IMG/VR virus record: IMGVR_UViG_3300023108_000074
Location: 1 to 36,588 of that record
Source: a virus
Length of the DNA stretch: 36,588 bases
Reading direction: 5' to 3' (one strand)
Each line of letters opens with the position of its first letter. Position 1 is the stretch's first letter. The position numbers and the translations under genes are program-made. Shown piece by piece: positions 1 to 12,500 of this stretch. The notes under the pieces are model-generated. The model searched no databases. It was not told the origin of the DNA and saw only the letters and a program-made list of their open reading frames with translations.

Positions 1-1415
1 TGCTATACTTTCGTGCTCTTTTTTTATAGCATAAAATCTATACTGAATTTCCCTTTCTGTTAGATTTATTGATTTACTAGTAAGAGCAATTCCATCATAA
101 AATATGCCATTTTTCCAAACATGATTGATTTTTCGTTCGTATTGATTGTGATGATTTACATAAAAATTCCAATCAAAATTATCATTTACAATAATATCGC
201 TAGGTTGTATAAAAAATAAATCTCTATCACATGATTTATATGCCTTTGTATAATCATCATAATTGTCTATTTTATACACTGGATACGGTTTTGGATCACT
301 TGCAACAATGTCCCATTCTTTTTTGTTGACATAAAATCTACTTTCAACTTCTTTTTCTGTTGCTAGTGATTTTTTACTAAACAATACTACTCCGTCTCTA
401 TGGATATCATTGTAAAAGATATGATTTATATTTCTATCGTAAGAATTGTAATGAGCAAAATATAGGTCAAACTCAAATCCGTCTCTCACATTAACATCAC
501 TAGGCACGCCCCAAAACATGTTAGACTTGCTGCTATACAATGCAGTTGTATAATCTTCATAACTATCTATTGTAAATCTGTCATACTTTTTTGGCACACT
601 TGCAACAATATCTACTTCTTTCTTGTTAACATAGAATCTATTCTCAATTTCTTTTTCTGTAACTTCTTCAAATTTGTTGAACAGCACCACGCCGTCTCTA
701 TGCTCGCCATTTAAGAAAACGTAATTTGTTCTTCTGTCTATTTCGTCTTTGTTAAGTTCTTCGTCCCATGCAAAGTCTTCGTTAACCGATACATCATCCG
801 GAATACTCCAGAACATATCTGTGGATGTATCTTTCATTGCATTAAGGTAATCTTCGTAGCTGTTAATAGTAAATCGATCAAAAGGCTTAGGGTTACTTAC
901 TTGTAAATCGTGCTCAATTCGTGATGCGATAAATTTATATTTTATTTCTTTTTCTGAAACAGGACTATTTTTACTGTATAATACCACTCCATCAAAACGT
1001 GTTCCGTTTTTGTAAACATGATTTTGATTTCTATATGATTTATCATGGTGACTAATATACGTTTCAAAAATATTTTGATTTACAATATCTATACAGTCCG
1101 GTATTCCCCAAAACATTGTAGAGTGTGAATACTTGCAGGCATGCAGATAATCATCATAATTGTTGATCTTGAATACATCATATGGTTTAGGATCACTTGC
1201 TATTATGCGTATCTCTTTTTTATTTGCATAAAATCTATGCTCTAATTCTTTTTCAGTTATTTTGTAATTTTTTGGACACAAGATAATACCGTCTAGCTGA
1301 TCTAAGTCTCCATTTCCAAATGTATGCACATAGTCTAAACTCCAATCATCTGGCACATAAGAAAATTTAAATGTATTTCTAGGTATAGTATCATTCCATA
1401 TTACCCAGAACATAT
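1..1415 (-). repeat. Coding tandem repeat, ~300 bp period, at least 5 copies
   Basis: The MFW box of each protein repeat is visible near 1405, 1112, 810, 512 and 212 on the minus strand (the last reads LFF), giving a period of about 297-300 bases. The NKKE box recurs with the same spacing near 1215, 625, 325 and 20; the copy near 915 has diverged. Copies differ clearly at DNA level, so this is an old protein-domain duplication rather than a recent DNA repeat. Confidence 0.85.
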
Positions 1416-1923
1416 CTGTAAAAGAACGTTGTTGAGCATCATAAAATGTATCAACTATTTGAACATTTTCTATATTGTCTATTGCCCATTGTTTTTGATC
1501 AACATCGTCGCTGATCAAAAATATATCAAACTTTTCTTTGCCAAAGTAGGGATCATACTGTCCGCAAATGTAATTGTGCAGTTTGTCTTTGTATTTGCCT
1601 TGTTGTGTAGGAATTAGCTTTACTTTATCTACACTAATAACCTTGTTGCTATTTTTGTATACATAAGGAAATTTGTGTATATTCATTTCAGTAGTTTCTT
1701 TAGGTTTGAAATACCAAGGAAATGTATCAAATGTTTTAATATTTGAATCTACTAACCAAACATATTCGTAATTGCTATATTGATCACTTTCCCAAATTTG
1801 TTTATAATTATTTGTATCCTCTGTATACACCACAGGAAATTTATCTAAAATATGATTTTTTAAATAGTCTTGTCCATTAAAAATATGACTGCCGTAACGT
1901 TCAAATTTGTCTATAGCTCTCAT
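1..1923 (-). CDS. Tandem-repeat protein of unknown function (C-terminus cut by window edge)
   Basis: An open frame of 641 codons runs from the ATG at 1921-1923 through the left edge without a stop, so the C-terminus is missing. The first ~170 residues are unique and rich in Tyr, Asp and Asn. After that a unit of about 99 residues recurs at least five times. Each unit has a MFWxxP start, then NHVFxNGxxRDGVVLF, TEKEIExRFY, NKKE, ASDPKPYDxF and NYDDY. The start overlaps the stop of the glycosyltransferase gene upstream in an ATGA arrangement, implying translational coupling. There is no signal peptide or membrane segment. Aromatic-rich repeats beside a glycosyltransferase suggest a glycan-related or surface role, but this is inference; I do not recognise the family with certainty. 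Confidence 0.85.
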   Translation of the reverse strand, partial: MRAIDKFERYGSHIFNGQDYLKNHILDKFPVVYTEDTNNYKQIWESDQYSNYEYVWLVDSNIKTFDTFPWYFKPKETTEMNIHKFPYVYKNSNKVISVDKVKLIPTQQGKYKDKLHNYICGQYDPYFGKEKFDIFLISDDVDQKQWAIDNIENVQIVDTFYDAQQRSFTDMFWVIWNDTIPRNTFKFSYVPDDWSLDYVHTFGNGDLDQLDGIILCPKNYKITEKELEHRFYANKKEIRIIASDPKPYDVFKINNYDDYLHACKYSHSTMFWGIPDCIDIVNQNIFETYISHHDKSYRNQNHVYKNGTRFDGVVLYSKNSPVSEKEIKYKFIASRIEHDLQVSNPKPFDRFTINSYEDYLNAMKDTSTDMFWSIPDDVSVNEDFAWDEELNKDEIDRRTNYVFLNGEHRDGVVLFNKFEEVTEKEIENRFYVNKKEVDIVASVPKKYDRFTIDSYEDYTTALYSSKSNMFWGVPSDVNVRDGFEFDLYFAHYNSYDRNINHIFYNDIHRDGVVLFSKKSLATEKEVESRFYVNKKEWDIVASDPKPYPVYKIDNYDDYTKAYKSCDRDLFFIQPSDIIVNDNFDWNFYVNHHNQYERKINHVWKNGIFYDGIALTSKSINLTEREIQYRFYAIKKEHESIA

Positions 1924-2510
1924 AATGTATTAGCCTTTATTCCTATATGTGCCATCTGCATACTTACATCTGCATCAATCCAAATTTGTATATCATTGTC
2001 GTATGCTTGGTTGCAAAAATATATATCCTCTCCACTGAAATTATCAGTGTCTTTATTATACTGATGTGCAAACCACGGTTTTGGTATTTTTGAAAATACC
2101 TCTGCTTTGGTCATCATACAACCCATACCAACTGCCCAAACTTTGTGCATACCTGATGTTGCATTTAACCTTTCCTCAATGTTATTAGGATTTGTAAATG
2201 CAACAGATTGATAAGGACTGTATCGTGTGCTGTAATTAGCTGCTACAATATCCTTATTGTGTCGTAAGAATTTATCTGCAACAGTGGGCGGAAAATGTAA
2301 ATCAGTATCTAGCCAAAGCATATGGGTAGCATTTGCATCTAATGCTTCATTTGCTAACCTAGTTCTAGATTCCGAAATCACGCTGCTGGATACAATATGC
2401 AACTCGTAATCTATATTTTTCTCAGTAAGTTTACCAGTGAGATATGCAAGACTACGTGCAAATACAGTATGAACCTGATCCCGTGCAGGAATACATATAC
2501 TTAATTTCAT
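1920..2510 (-). CDS. GT-A fold glycosyltransferase (family 2-like)
   Basis: A 196-residue protein. The N-terminus (KLSICIPARD) is the first beta strand of a GT-A nucleotide-sugar fold. A DTD triad at residues 68-70 in the context MLWLDTDLHF is the expected metal/nucleotide-sugar binding motif. A later GEDIYFC stretch fits the catalytic-acid region of GT2-like enzymes. Short glycosyltransferases of this kind are common in T4-like marine phages. The product is presumably cytoplasmic; substrate and acceptor are unknown. Its start shares one base with the stop of the 123-residue gene (TAATG) and its stop overlaps the start of the repeat protein (ATGA), so the three look like one operon. A role in modifying virion, DNA or host glycans is inference. 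Confidence 0.8.
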   Translation of the reverse strand: MKLSICIPARDQVHTVFARSLAYLTGKLTEKNIDYELHIVSSSVISESRTRLANEALDANATHMLWLDTDLHFPPTVADKFLRHNKDIVAANYSTRYSPYQSVAFTNPNNIEERLNATSGMHKVWAVGMGCMMTKAEVFSKIPKPWFAHQYNKDTDNFSGEDIYFCNQAYDNDIQIWIDADVSMQMAHIGIKANTL

Positions 2511-2881
2511 TAAAGTGTTGGTGCTGTCTCTTGATTAAGTTCTTTTTCTGCTTCTACAGTTAACGTGTTCATGCTGCGGGCTGATGTAGTTGCAACTTTC
2601 ACTGCTTTTTGAAAATCTTCTTCTCCGAGATTGGCCATGGCTAACATGTTTTCAGGCTGCACCTTTCCTAATGTTAAAAGATCAGCACCTGCGGCTCTAC
2701 CAAATTTTTGAATCCAGTGATGACTGTCATCATCTTCTGGAATATCCATAGCATCAATAGCTGCGGTTGCTTCAGTTTTTAAAGTTTCCTCTAAAGACAA
2801 AGATTCTAAAGCAAATTTCTTACGTGCTTTTGTATAGTGTTCAGCCAAGTCTACGTTTAAGACTTCGTATAGTGTTTTCAT
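2510..2881 (-). CDS. Hypothetical protein, 123 aa, helical
   Basis: A 123-residue, mostly alpha-helical, acidic protein with a good ribosome site (AGGAG, 6 bases before ATG). It has no membrane segment or Cys cluster. It is rich in Ala, Glu and Leu, and contains a short DDDSHHW segment near residue 52. It shares one base with the glycosyltransferase downstream (TAATG), which suggests co-translation. I do not recognise it. Position just after the fiber genes makes a small virion or assembly protein possible, without direct support. Confidence 0.75.
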   Translation of the reverse strand: MKTLYEVLNVDLAEHYTKARKKFALESLSLEETLKTEATAAIDAMDIPEDDDSHHWIQKFGRAAGADLLTLGKVQPENMLAMANLGEEDFQKAVKVATTSARSMNTLTVEAEKELNQETAPTL

Positions 2882-2893
2882 AGTATACTCCTA

Positions 2894-3070
2894 TTATGTT
2901 GCTGGGAAATAATAACCGCCAAAGCTAGCGCTCATAGATATGGTATTACCATTGGAAATGCCAATAAATGGGCCCAACGTGCCTCCTAAGTTGATAGGGG
3001 TGGTCGAAGATCCAAAATAATTGCGGATCTGACTCATTGTAATTGTGCTTCCGGTTGGAGGTAATGCCAT
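2894..3070 (-). CDS. Small virion-type peptide, 58 aa (MALPxxG family)
   Basis: A 58-codon frame with ATG at 3068-3070 and TAA at 2894-2896. It begins MALPPTGSTITMSQIRNYFG and ends SFGGYYFPAT. Short proteins opening MALPxSGxISLSxI are frequent among tail/fiber genes of tailed phages; the role is structural by association only. It lies directly downstream of the giant fiber's terminator and carries its own late-promoter-like box 36 bases before the ATG. The Shine-Dalgarno is weak (CGGGA). Composition is rich in Gly, Ser and Thr, as in fiber proteins. Confidence 0.7.
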   Translation of the reverse strand: MALPPTGSTITMSQIRNYFGSSTTPINLGGTLGPFIGISNGNTISMSASFGGYYFPAT

Positions 3071-3105
3071 TATATTCCCGTTTCTTATTTAATATGCTAA
3101 CACAC

Positions 3106-3113
3106 TATTTAAA
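3106..3113 (-). promoter_or_regulatory. Late-promoter-like box TTTAAATA
   Basis: The minus strand reads TTTAAATA, one mismatch from the T4 late -10 box TATAAATA, about 36 bases before the 58-residue gene and just after the fiber terminator. The spacing matches the stronger boxes elsewhere in the window. A TTGACA also lies just upstream on the same strand, so a host sigma-70-type promoter is an alternative. Confidence 0.45.
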
Positions 3114-3120
3114 ATATGTC

Positions 3121-3149
3121 AAGAAAGATAGCCGGCAAATCCGGCTATC
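3121..3149 (-). terminator. Intrinsic terminator of the 3231-aa fiber gene
   Basis: A perfect 9-bp stem (3127-3135 with 3141-3149; minus strand GATAGCCGG/CCGGCTATC) with a 5-base loop is followed by TTTCTT on the minus strand. It sits 3 bases beyond the fiber stop codon. Confidence 0.85.
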
Positions 3150-3152
3150 GTC

Positions 3153-3536
3153 TTATTTATCGAGTAGTTTTTTAACCATCTCCTTGAGTTCATCTATTTC
3201 ATTTTGTTGTTCTTTAATTGCTTCAATTAACAACGGAACCATTTTTTCATACTTAACAGTTAAATAATTTTCACCGCTTATGCTATGACGTTCCATTTCT
3301 CCTGTATCGTCATTTACTTCATAACGTGTATCAAACGGAGCGTATGCTACAGCCTGCGGTAATACTTTTTGCACTTCTTGTGCTATAACACCTGCATCTC
3401 TAGTCTTGTTATCTGGTTCAAATCCTAGCTCATCTATAACTGGCTTCCAATCAAAATATAATCCATTTAAAGATTTGACTTTGTCTAAAGCGTTTTCTAT
3501 TGGTGCAAAGTTTTCTTTAAGACGTTCATCTGATGA
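3153..3536 (-). other. S74 intramolecular chaperone auto-processing domain
   Basis: The final 127 codons of the fiber gene encode SSDERLKENF, then GLYFDW, then DAGVIAQEVQKVLP, YLTVKYEKMVPLLIEAIKE and a heptad-like tail. These are the hallmarks of the peptidase S74 domain. In characterised members a Ser-Lys pair in the SDxRLK motif drives self-cleavage after trimer folding. Cleavage here just before SSDERLK is predicted, not shown. Confidence 0.88.
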
Positions 3537-6500
3537 GTAAGCAGTTACTTCGCCTGTTGCTGTTAAATTTCCAGTAACAGCAACACTGCCTGTGGTAATA
3601 GTCATTTTTGTGTTTAAACTTACAGCCACACCATTTGAGGTGCTGTTACCAACTTCAAAAGTCATAGTTTGAGTGCTGCTATCAACACTTGACTCAATCC
3701 TAGCACTTGAACCATTTATATCAGGAACACCACTGTCGTGGTTGAAACAAAGGTTAGCATTACCATACCCATCATTGGTTGTCATTGCAACACTACCTGT
3801 GCCTCTACCTGCTTCAATTTTGGTTCCACTGGTGCTGTATCTACCACTTGCACTATCGTTATCAGCATTGCTACGCAAGAACGCTGTGCTGTCTAATCCG
3901 TCTAGTGTGTTTGCATCGTCAGCACTAATACCTGTTAGACCACTACCGTCTCCAGTGAACACATTGCCTGTGATATTACCACTGATGTTGATAGCACCAG
4001 ATCCACTAAGTGTTCCTGAGAAACTGTCATTTGTATCACTGCGCAAGAACGACCCACTGCCTAGGTTATCAAACAAATCTGCATTAAGACCGGAACCTGG
4101 TCCGTCATTACCAGCATGCCAAATTGTGTTTCCTTGCCATGTGAATGTAGTGCGATTCATGTTCAGCCACTGTGTAAATGTGCCGCCTCGGTCGGTATTA
4201 TCATAATCGCCAAATTCGATAGCTTCTGTTCCAGTATCGTCCGAGGTTGATATTCTTAACTTTCCGGCATTACTTCCGCCCATCCATTCAATGTGCGCAT
4301 CGTCACTGCCCGCCGGCCCTGGTCCAAATCTAATACTGTTTGAACTTGCAGTTGATGTGTTGTTGAACTGTAGTTGTCCGGTCATTACATCGCCACCAAC
4401 AGCTACAAACCCTGTGCTGTCAATACCATCTAATGTTTCAGCATCTACGTTTGTAAGTCCACTACCGTTACCTGTAAATGTGCTTGTGCCAATATTGATG
4501 TTGCCAAATCCGCTTGTAATGCTACCTTGGTTTAATGCGCCTGTTCCAGTTAAGTTACTGTAAATACCTGTTATTCTACCATTTGGCACAGTTCCACTAT
4601 CTAGGTTACTTGCATTTAAGTTGTCAATTCCGCTTCCGTTTGCTGTGTTCAAACTACCAGCATATAATGCACCTGCTACGCCCATACCACCGCTGACACG
4701 TATAGCACCTGTTGTAGTTGATGTGGCAGAGCTTGTATCACTGAACGTTTTTATTCCAGACATAGTTTGATTTCCGCCTAGTCTAGAACCTGAAACAGTT
4801 CCTGAAGTAAGCTGACTTGCATTAAGTGTGGTTAACCCACTTCCGCTACCTGTAAAGACACTGGTGCCAATATCTATATTGCCAAATCCGCTTGATATAC
4901 TACCAGAGTCTAGCACGCCTACAGTTGTCATTGCACTGGTTTGTAAGCTACTGTTTATAATATTCGCACCTAGTGTGGTTGCATTTAAAACGCTTGTGTT
5001 TGCAATTCTAAATTCTTTGTTGGCTGCTGCATTAACATGTTCGCTAAAGTCCCAACTATCATTTGCATTACTCCAAGTAATAGTGTGATCAGTTGCACCT
5101 TTTAGTGTTATACCGCCACCGTTTGCAGTTGCATCTGTAGGAGAAGCCACAGTGCCTAATTCAATATTTTTATCGTCTACTTGCAAAGTGGTTGAATTGA
5201 TGGTTGTGGTTGTGCCATCAATTTGTAAATCACCAGTGACTGTCAAATCGCCTGCTATCTGTGTGTTACCAGTTGCCCAATCCATTATGACTTTATTAAT
5301 GCTATCACCAAATCTAAAATCACCGTCCTGATCAATTTGTAATCTTTGCACATTTGCTGTGTAGAAATCTAAATCATCATTATCTGCTCCTGCACTAGTT
5401 TCTGCAATGATGTATGTGTCTTGATCGCCATCTCTTACACCACCTAATGGTGCCCATGCAGTTCCATCGTATCCTTCAAAACCAACGGTTTCTGTGTTGA
5501 AACGAGCATCGCCTGCTGCTGGTGGAGATGTCCTTGCTGCTGTGTTACCAGCAGGTAATTTAATAGCACCACTACTTGAGAAGTTTGTATATCCTGTTAC
5601 TTCTGTAACGCCGCCGGCATTGACCCTAATTCTAACTTGTGATGTATTTTTTGTATCTCCAGAAGAACCTATATCACCAGTAGAAATTACAACATCTCCT
5701 CCGGTTGCAGATCCTGTTCCTAAACCCCCTTGTATTGTAAGGTCGCCGCCTTCTACATTGGTTCCTAGTCCGTCTACACCTTTTATAATACCGTCATTAG
5801 GAGTTGCACTTGTTTCTGCTTGTCCAATAACAATACTTTCGTTACGCAGTATCAAATTTCCATTGATTGTAGCAGTTCCAGCTGGCACATCAAGTGGATC
5901 TGCTGTAACAAGATCATCTGTTCTAATAGTAAACGATGTTGCAGTATCTGTAGCACCGCTTACTGGCCATGTTCCGTCTAAGTTAGTTACTCCACTACTG
6001 CCAATATTGATTCTGTCTCCAGGATTTATACCTAGTGTATAAGGAGTATATGTAAATGCTAATGTTGTGCCAGACAATATTGATCCGGTGGTTGCCACGC
6101 TTAAATAAATCGCATCGTCTGTAACACCACTAACTGTTGTATTTGCAGGAATACTTGCACTGCCGGTAACAATCATTCCAGCTAATATACCTGTGGTATC
6201 TGCCATAACAATTTCTTTATCACCGTTTTGTGCTACATCTGCTGCGTTTTGATTTATTGTTTCTAAATTTACTACGACATCTCTCGATATTGTTGCTTCA
6301 TAGCTAGCAATAAACGTAAATAAATTTCTTGAACCAGATGCACTGCCGATTGAAATGTTTGTTGCATCTCCGCCAATTTCTAAACTGGTTACATTTGTAT
6401 TATACAGTCTACCAGCGCCGGTGCTTGACGATGTAAGTGATGCAGATCCAACATCTAATCCTTCAGCAAGATCAAGTGCTGTTCCCCACTCTGGTTCTGT

Positions 6501-9500
6501 GCCATTTGACCTTAAGAAAGTATTTTGTCTTCCAATTTGTAATTCATTTAGTGTAGAAGCAGATTGTGCATATAGTATAGCACCAATAGAATATGTGCCA
6601 ATGCCTGTTCCGCCTCTTGTTACTGGCACTAAGCTAGTCAAGTTTGCGGGGTTTAGGAAGTAAGCACTATCCAAGCTGTCTAATGTGCCGGCATCAACAA
6701 CTCCATCTTTAATGAATACTTCGCCGCTACCATCTGTGTTTACATCAAATTGTGTCTGTAAGAACCTACTTGTTCCTAGTGTAGAAAATGTTCCTAGTGG
6801 ATCATAATCGGCATTAGCAATACCAATGTTAACTGGATCACCGTAAAACTCTCCACTTAAACTAGATCCTGTAAGTGTGATTGGATTGTCTGTTGTCGTT
6901 GCAACTTTCAAACTTTGGACCACAGTAGCATATGCACTGTCACCTCTTAGGAAGCTGTCTGAGTTTGGCACACCACTGGAACCAAGTCTACTTGGAGATA
7001 TTGTTCCAGAAATAATATTTTCTGCGTCAATGTTTGTAACAGCAAGAGTGTTCCAGTTTGCAATCAATCTGCTTGAAGTGTTGATAACACTTTCAACTTG
7101 AACATTGTTAACAATAACCTCTGCACTACCTGTTCCTGTAGTGGTAATGTCTTGCGCATTTGTAACCAAATCGTTGATACTGCTTAATGCGTCTGAACGC
7201 AGTGCATGAAGTGTAAATGAGTTGGTTGTTACCGATCCAACAAAGAACCTTGAGCCACTATCTACTGGTCCACCAGCACCTCCGGTGCTAAACAATTCAT
7301 TTGATGTAGAACCATCTGACAATGACTCGATACGTATTGCATCGCCTGTTGTTAATCCGTGGTTTTCTACAATTACACTGTTGTCAGTAATGTTAATTGT
7401 CTGACGAGTAATATTATGATTGTTGTTAGCAGGCGTGCTTGTAAATTCAACTTGGTTAAGCAGCGCAAATCCTTCATACAATTCGATAGTGTTTGCATCA
7501 ATTACTTTTACATAATAAACTTGTTCGTTTAGCAATCCGCCAATCGGAACATTGCCTAGTGTGTCGTAAAATACAGGATCGCCGTTACCAAAACCGTGGT
7601 TTGTTATTGTTATCCTATATGTAGTATAATTTACAGCACCTCCACCGCTTGTGTCACCTGCTAAAAAGTTGTGTGTAATTACATCATCTTGATTTATATC
7701 TTTTGATGTTGCAACAGCAGTGTTGTCTTCAACAAAGTCTAATGATGATGCACTAGCGACAAATAGTTCACCGCCTAAAATGTTTACATATGCACGTTTT
7801 TCAATAGATGTTACTTCAATTTCAAAACCACTACCTGTGCCACCAACATCGCTAGCATTTACTTCTAGTAAATCACCAACCGCATAGCCGGTGCCACCTC
7901 TTGAAACATCAACATCTGTTACCTGTCCTGCTGTGACTGTGATGTTTGCTTTAGCACCTGTTCCCGATCCTGTTTTGGCTTGTAAAGGCACTGATTCGTA
8001 AACTAAATTTCCTAACACAGGAGTATATCCGCTACCGCCTACGATATTTGCGTTGTCTACGTTTACAGCAATACCGCTGCGGAATTCTGTTACAGCACCT
8101 TGAGCATTACCGTCTGCAGAGGTAACAATAGTTCTAACTGTTCCTGTTGCTGCTGCACTTGCTTTTGTAGGATCAGCACTGTCTACGTTAGTATACGTAA
8201 ATGTTGTAGAACTAGGAACACTCAACACAAGTCCATTTTCGTTGTAAGTTTCATCTGTTGTGTTCAAAATTTGAACTGTATTGCCTACTTGTAAATTGTG
8301 AGCTGCACTGGTAGTTACAGTAGCAACATCGCTGTTACGTTCAGCAAATGTCAAACTACATGTATCATCTACTGTAAACGTATAATTTTGAGTTGGGTCT
8401 AATACCAAGAACTGGCTTGAATTTGAACTACGTAGGAACCAGTTGTCAACAATCTCTGTGCTTGGTCCTTTTGAGTTAATACTTACACCGGAATCTACGC
8501 CATTGACAAATATATTTCCTGAGCTTGTCTCCCATGGGTCGCCAGTTGAATCATCTGTGTCGTCCCATGCACCTCCAATTGTTACAACAATTACATTTCC
8601 GCTTAAAGCATAATTACCTTTTGCATATCCTATGGCACCTGTTACACCAGGTTGTGTAATAGTATCACCGTCGGATGCATTGAATGTATTAGCTGATAAT
8701 GTAAGTTCGACTTGCTCATAGTTTTCTGTAGCAATATCACCAGCTTTCAAATCAATAGCAGGAATATCATCTACTTGTTCTAATCTTGATTGGTAACCAT
8801 TTGTGTTTGTGTTTGTAAACTGTCTTGTGGCAGGAATCAAATCAGGGTTGAGCTGACCGTTAACGTTCAACTGAACAATAGCACCTGGAACAGCCGCAGT
8901 AGATACAGTTTTGTCAACAAAGCCGCCTAGCCTGTTTGAAATAAAGCTTCTAACTGCTAACTGTGTTGACAATCTGCCATCACTTGGTCCACCAATTTCA
9001 TCGTCGCCCAAGTTAACACTGGTTGAAATTTCTTCAATAGCAACATCTGACAAGCTAAGTCTCAAAGCATCAAGTTCGTCCACCTGCACTTTGTTTCTAA
9101 ATGTAATGTTACCAGTTCTGTTGAACGCTGTAATAAAGTCACCAACTTTAAAGTCACCAAGTTCGTTTGTTCCTGATGAATAAACACGTCCTGGTAATTC
9201 TTCAAACTGTTCATATTCTGATCTTGTGTTACCACCGTTTTGTGGTAGAGCGTTATAGTCTGTTCCTGAACCTGCGTATTCCCAAGTATGTGCAGATGAG
9301 TTGACAACAGAAGGTCTGTGGAACCAGCACTGTGTTTCTGGCAAGTTAGGCAAGTTTGTCAAGCTAGAACTACCGTCAGTAGCAGTTACACTAAATGTTG
9401 CAGTGCCTAATCCTAACTTTGTAGCTGCTTCGTTTACGCCAATTGTTGTATTAGGCGAAGCAGCATGATCTGAATCGATTGTGCTGGTTTCGTCAAATTG

Positions 9501-12500
9501 AATACGTAACAAGCTCTGTCCAACCGCAACTTCTTCAATACTGACAATAAGTCTACGAATTCTTGGTTCCCAGCTGTAAACAATAGCACTGTTATTATTA
9601 GAACCAGTTGTGCCTGTGATAGCCCTTCCTGGAACAAATTCAAATGTTTCTGAACCTGATTCAAGTTCAAGTGTTTGATATGTTGTATGCGAGCTTAAAA
9701 TTTCTTCTACAAAAAATTCAATGACGTCTGAGAAAAACTTGTGTGTTCCTGTGCTTGCAGCAATAATGTTAACATTAAAATCCAAACTATCGTCAAACGC
9801 TAGTGTAAATTCATCTTCGCTTAACAGTTTGATGTAGTATTGCTGTTCGTCGTCAAGTCCTTGAATTACTGCATTACCATTTGGATCGTAAATAACTTTT
9901 TGACCGTTTGTAAATCCGTGTCCTGTAATTGTAAATATATTTGTTGTTGCATTTACTTCTGTAGCAGCATTGAAAGTAGTCTCAGTTGGTGTTGTTTTGA
10001 AGTTGTTTGTTACATCGCCTTCTGAACTAACTTCAGTTGGATCTGGTAAATCATCAGGATCGTTTATAATAGTTGTAACAATATCAAATCTAGATCCTAC
10101 AAAGTTTTGCACTGCTGCTGATAAACTTGAAATATATGTTATTGCTTCTGTTTTAGCATAATCTATTGCTGCAATTGTTTGTAATTCTTGCCCACTAATA
10201 CTAATACGTGAACTGTCTTGCAAGTTTTGGGTGTAGTAGGCTAAACCAGCACTACGTGAATATCTGTTACCAGTATCCCATGTATCTTTTGCAGCCGCTT
10301 CGACAATAAGTTGTGTGTCTCTGTTACACTTTGATTCATCATATGTAAATCCATACCAAATGTTAGCCTGTATCTGTTCGTTTATATACTGTGTAACATT
10401 TTGTGATATGTTTATTCTGCCTTCTTCGTCTAGTTCATAAAACGCAGTTTGTAAACTTGCAGATGTCCACGAAATATCTGGTTCTATTACTGTTACTGGC
10501 GTTGCGCCTACACTGCCAATAAAATCTCTTATTTCCTGTATTCTGTTTTCTGCATATGTAGCAGCGCCAGCACTACCTGCATCTGCACTTGTGTCTTGTG
10601 TTTCTGCATTTCCTGCACTGACACTTACTGCTGTTTCAACAATAACCTGTGATACAACTTCTTTAAGTCTGCCATATGCAGCTACAGTTTCTTCTTGTTG
10701 TCCTGTTCCATATTGTGCAGTGCCGTCAATAAAGTAAGCATCAGCTGCAATTTTTGTTTGTAAATTACCGCCATATGTCAAATCATATAACAATGCATCA
10801 ACAATTAACTTACTATCTCTTAAACACTTTGCTTCGTTGTAAACAAATCCAATAGCAAACGGTTCAATGTCACCTGCAATTTGTGTATTAATCCACGCAT
10901 TTACTTCAGCAGCAATAAAATCTTTGTTGTTGATCAATTGTGTTACAGCATTAGCAAATCCGCTGTCACTAGCATTGTCACTTCCGCCTGTTGGCGTTGG
11001 TCTTGAATATGCTGCTGCAACACTGTCACCTGGCACAGTATTAGCATCACCATTGGTAATAATATCTATTATTTCATCCCATAGAGCATTTGCTCTAGAA
11101 GTTGCTGTAGCATCAGTGATATAATTTGCGGTAAATGTTTTTGCTTGGCCAAATGCAGCAATGTGTTGATCTTTTTGATCTGCAAAGTTTGAGAAGCTAC
11201 CGCTAAAGTATCTGAGTGCAGCACTTACACTTCTATGATTACTATCAAATAAAAGGTCATATCTTATTGCGTCTAATAATAATTGGACATCTCTACGACA
11301 TTTAGCTTCATTGTATGTGAATCCGGCCCATATACTTGGTGTTGCTGCTGCAATCTGGTTGTTGATATATGTTACAGTATCGTCAGCAATAAGATCTTTA
11401 TTCAAAAGTAATAAATCATGCGCTGTTTTATTATCTGATTCTCTAAAACGTAGAACAAATTCTTCAACAGGTGCATCACGATTGATACCTACAATACTAA
11501 CTGTTTGCTTACCTTCACTGCTACCAGTTGCTGTAACAAAACTTCTGTCAAATTGGAATGCCTTAGGTGAGAAACCGCTACTTCTTAGTGCATATAAACC
11601 AAAGTTTGTAGCAGAGTTGGTAATTGAACAATATCCACCTGATTGACAGTAAACACCGTTGAGTAGGAAGATTTCAAAACAAGACACGATCTGTGCATAT
11701 GCATCGTTGGTTAGGCGCCATGCTGTTCCGCCAAATGACAAAATAGTAAAGGCGTTAGCAACCATTGACTTACCTTGTTCAGGTATAGCACCAATTACTG
11801 GATTTTCAGCTTCGATACCAAACAAAGGAACGTTGGGCGATTCAACTTTACTACCGTCAATCTTTGCACCGTTCATACCTAAGAATGAAATAATCGAACA
11901 GTTCTGTATATAGGGCGAAGTAGTAATTGTTGGTCTAGTGTCAGGTAAGTTTGTATAATCTGCACGGTCTGTAATAACTGTATCAAACGGATCATCAAAT
12001 GCCACAGCATAGTCTGCTGTAATAGTCGGAACATTGTTACTATCAATGCCGTCACGGAATGTAAATTCACCAAAATAACATGCGTTACGAACACGTAGCA
12101 TGTCCAAGTTAGCATTTGCAGGACGGATAATACAACCACGCAAACCGTCACCTTTGATAACTGTGTTATCTGGAACAATAACTGGGTTTTGTTCTGTGTA
12201 GTCACCAACCGCAACTTTGATGTTAACACGTTTAAAGTTAATTGTGCCGTCTGCATTGTAAACCAACCCGGAAGCAATTTGGCAGGCTCTCTTAACAGTT
12301 TTTACCGGAGCGCTCTGTCCATCATTGGCGTCATCACCTTGTTCTTGCGAAACATAAACTACGTTACCACCAAAAATGTCTGAGTCTTGGAAAAATAATT
12401 GTCCGTTGCCGTCAGTGGCTAAAATTTGACCTACAGAACCACGTGACGGAGGCAATGTCATTGTGTAACCTGAGTCTAGAACATCTGGTGCTTTCAGTCC

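Noticed and set aside
3154-3161. GATAAATA on the minus strand at the end of the giant fiber
   Set aside because: It is produced by the last codons Asp-Lys-stop, and any transcript would start inside the terminator hairpin.
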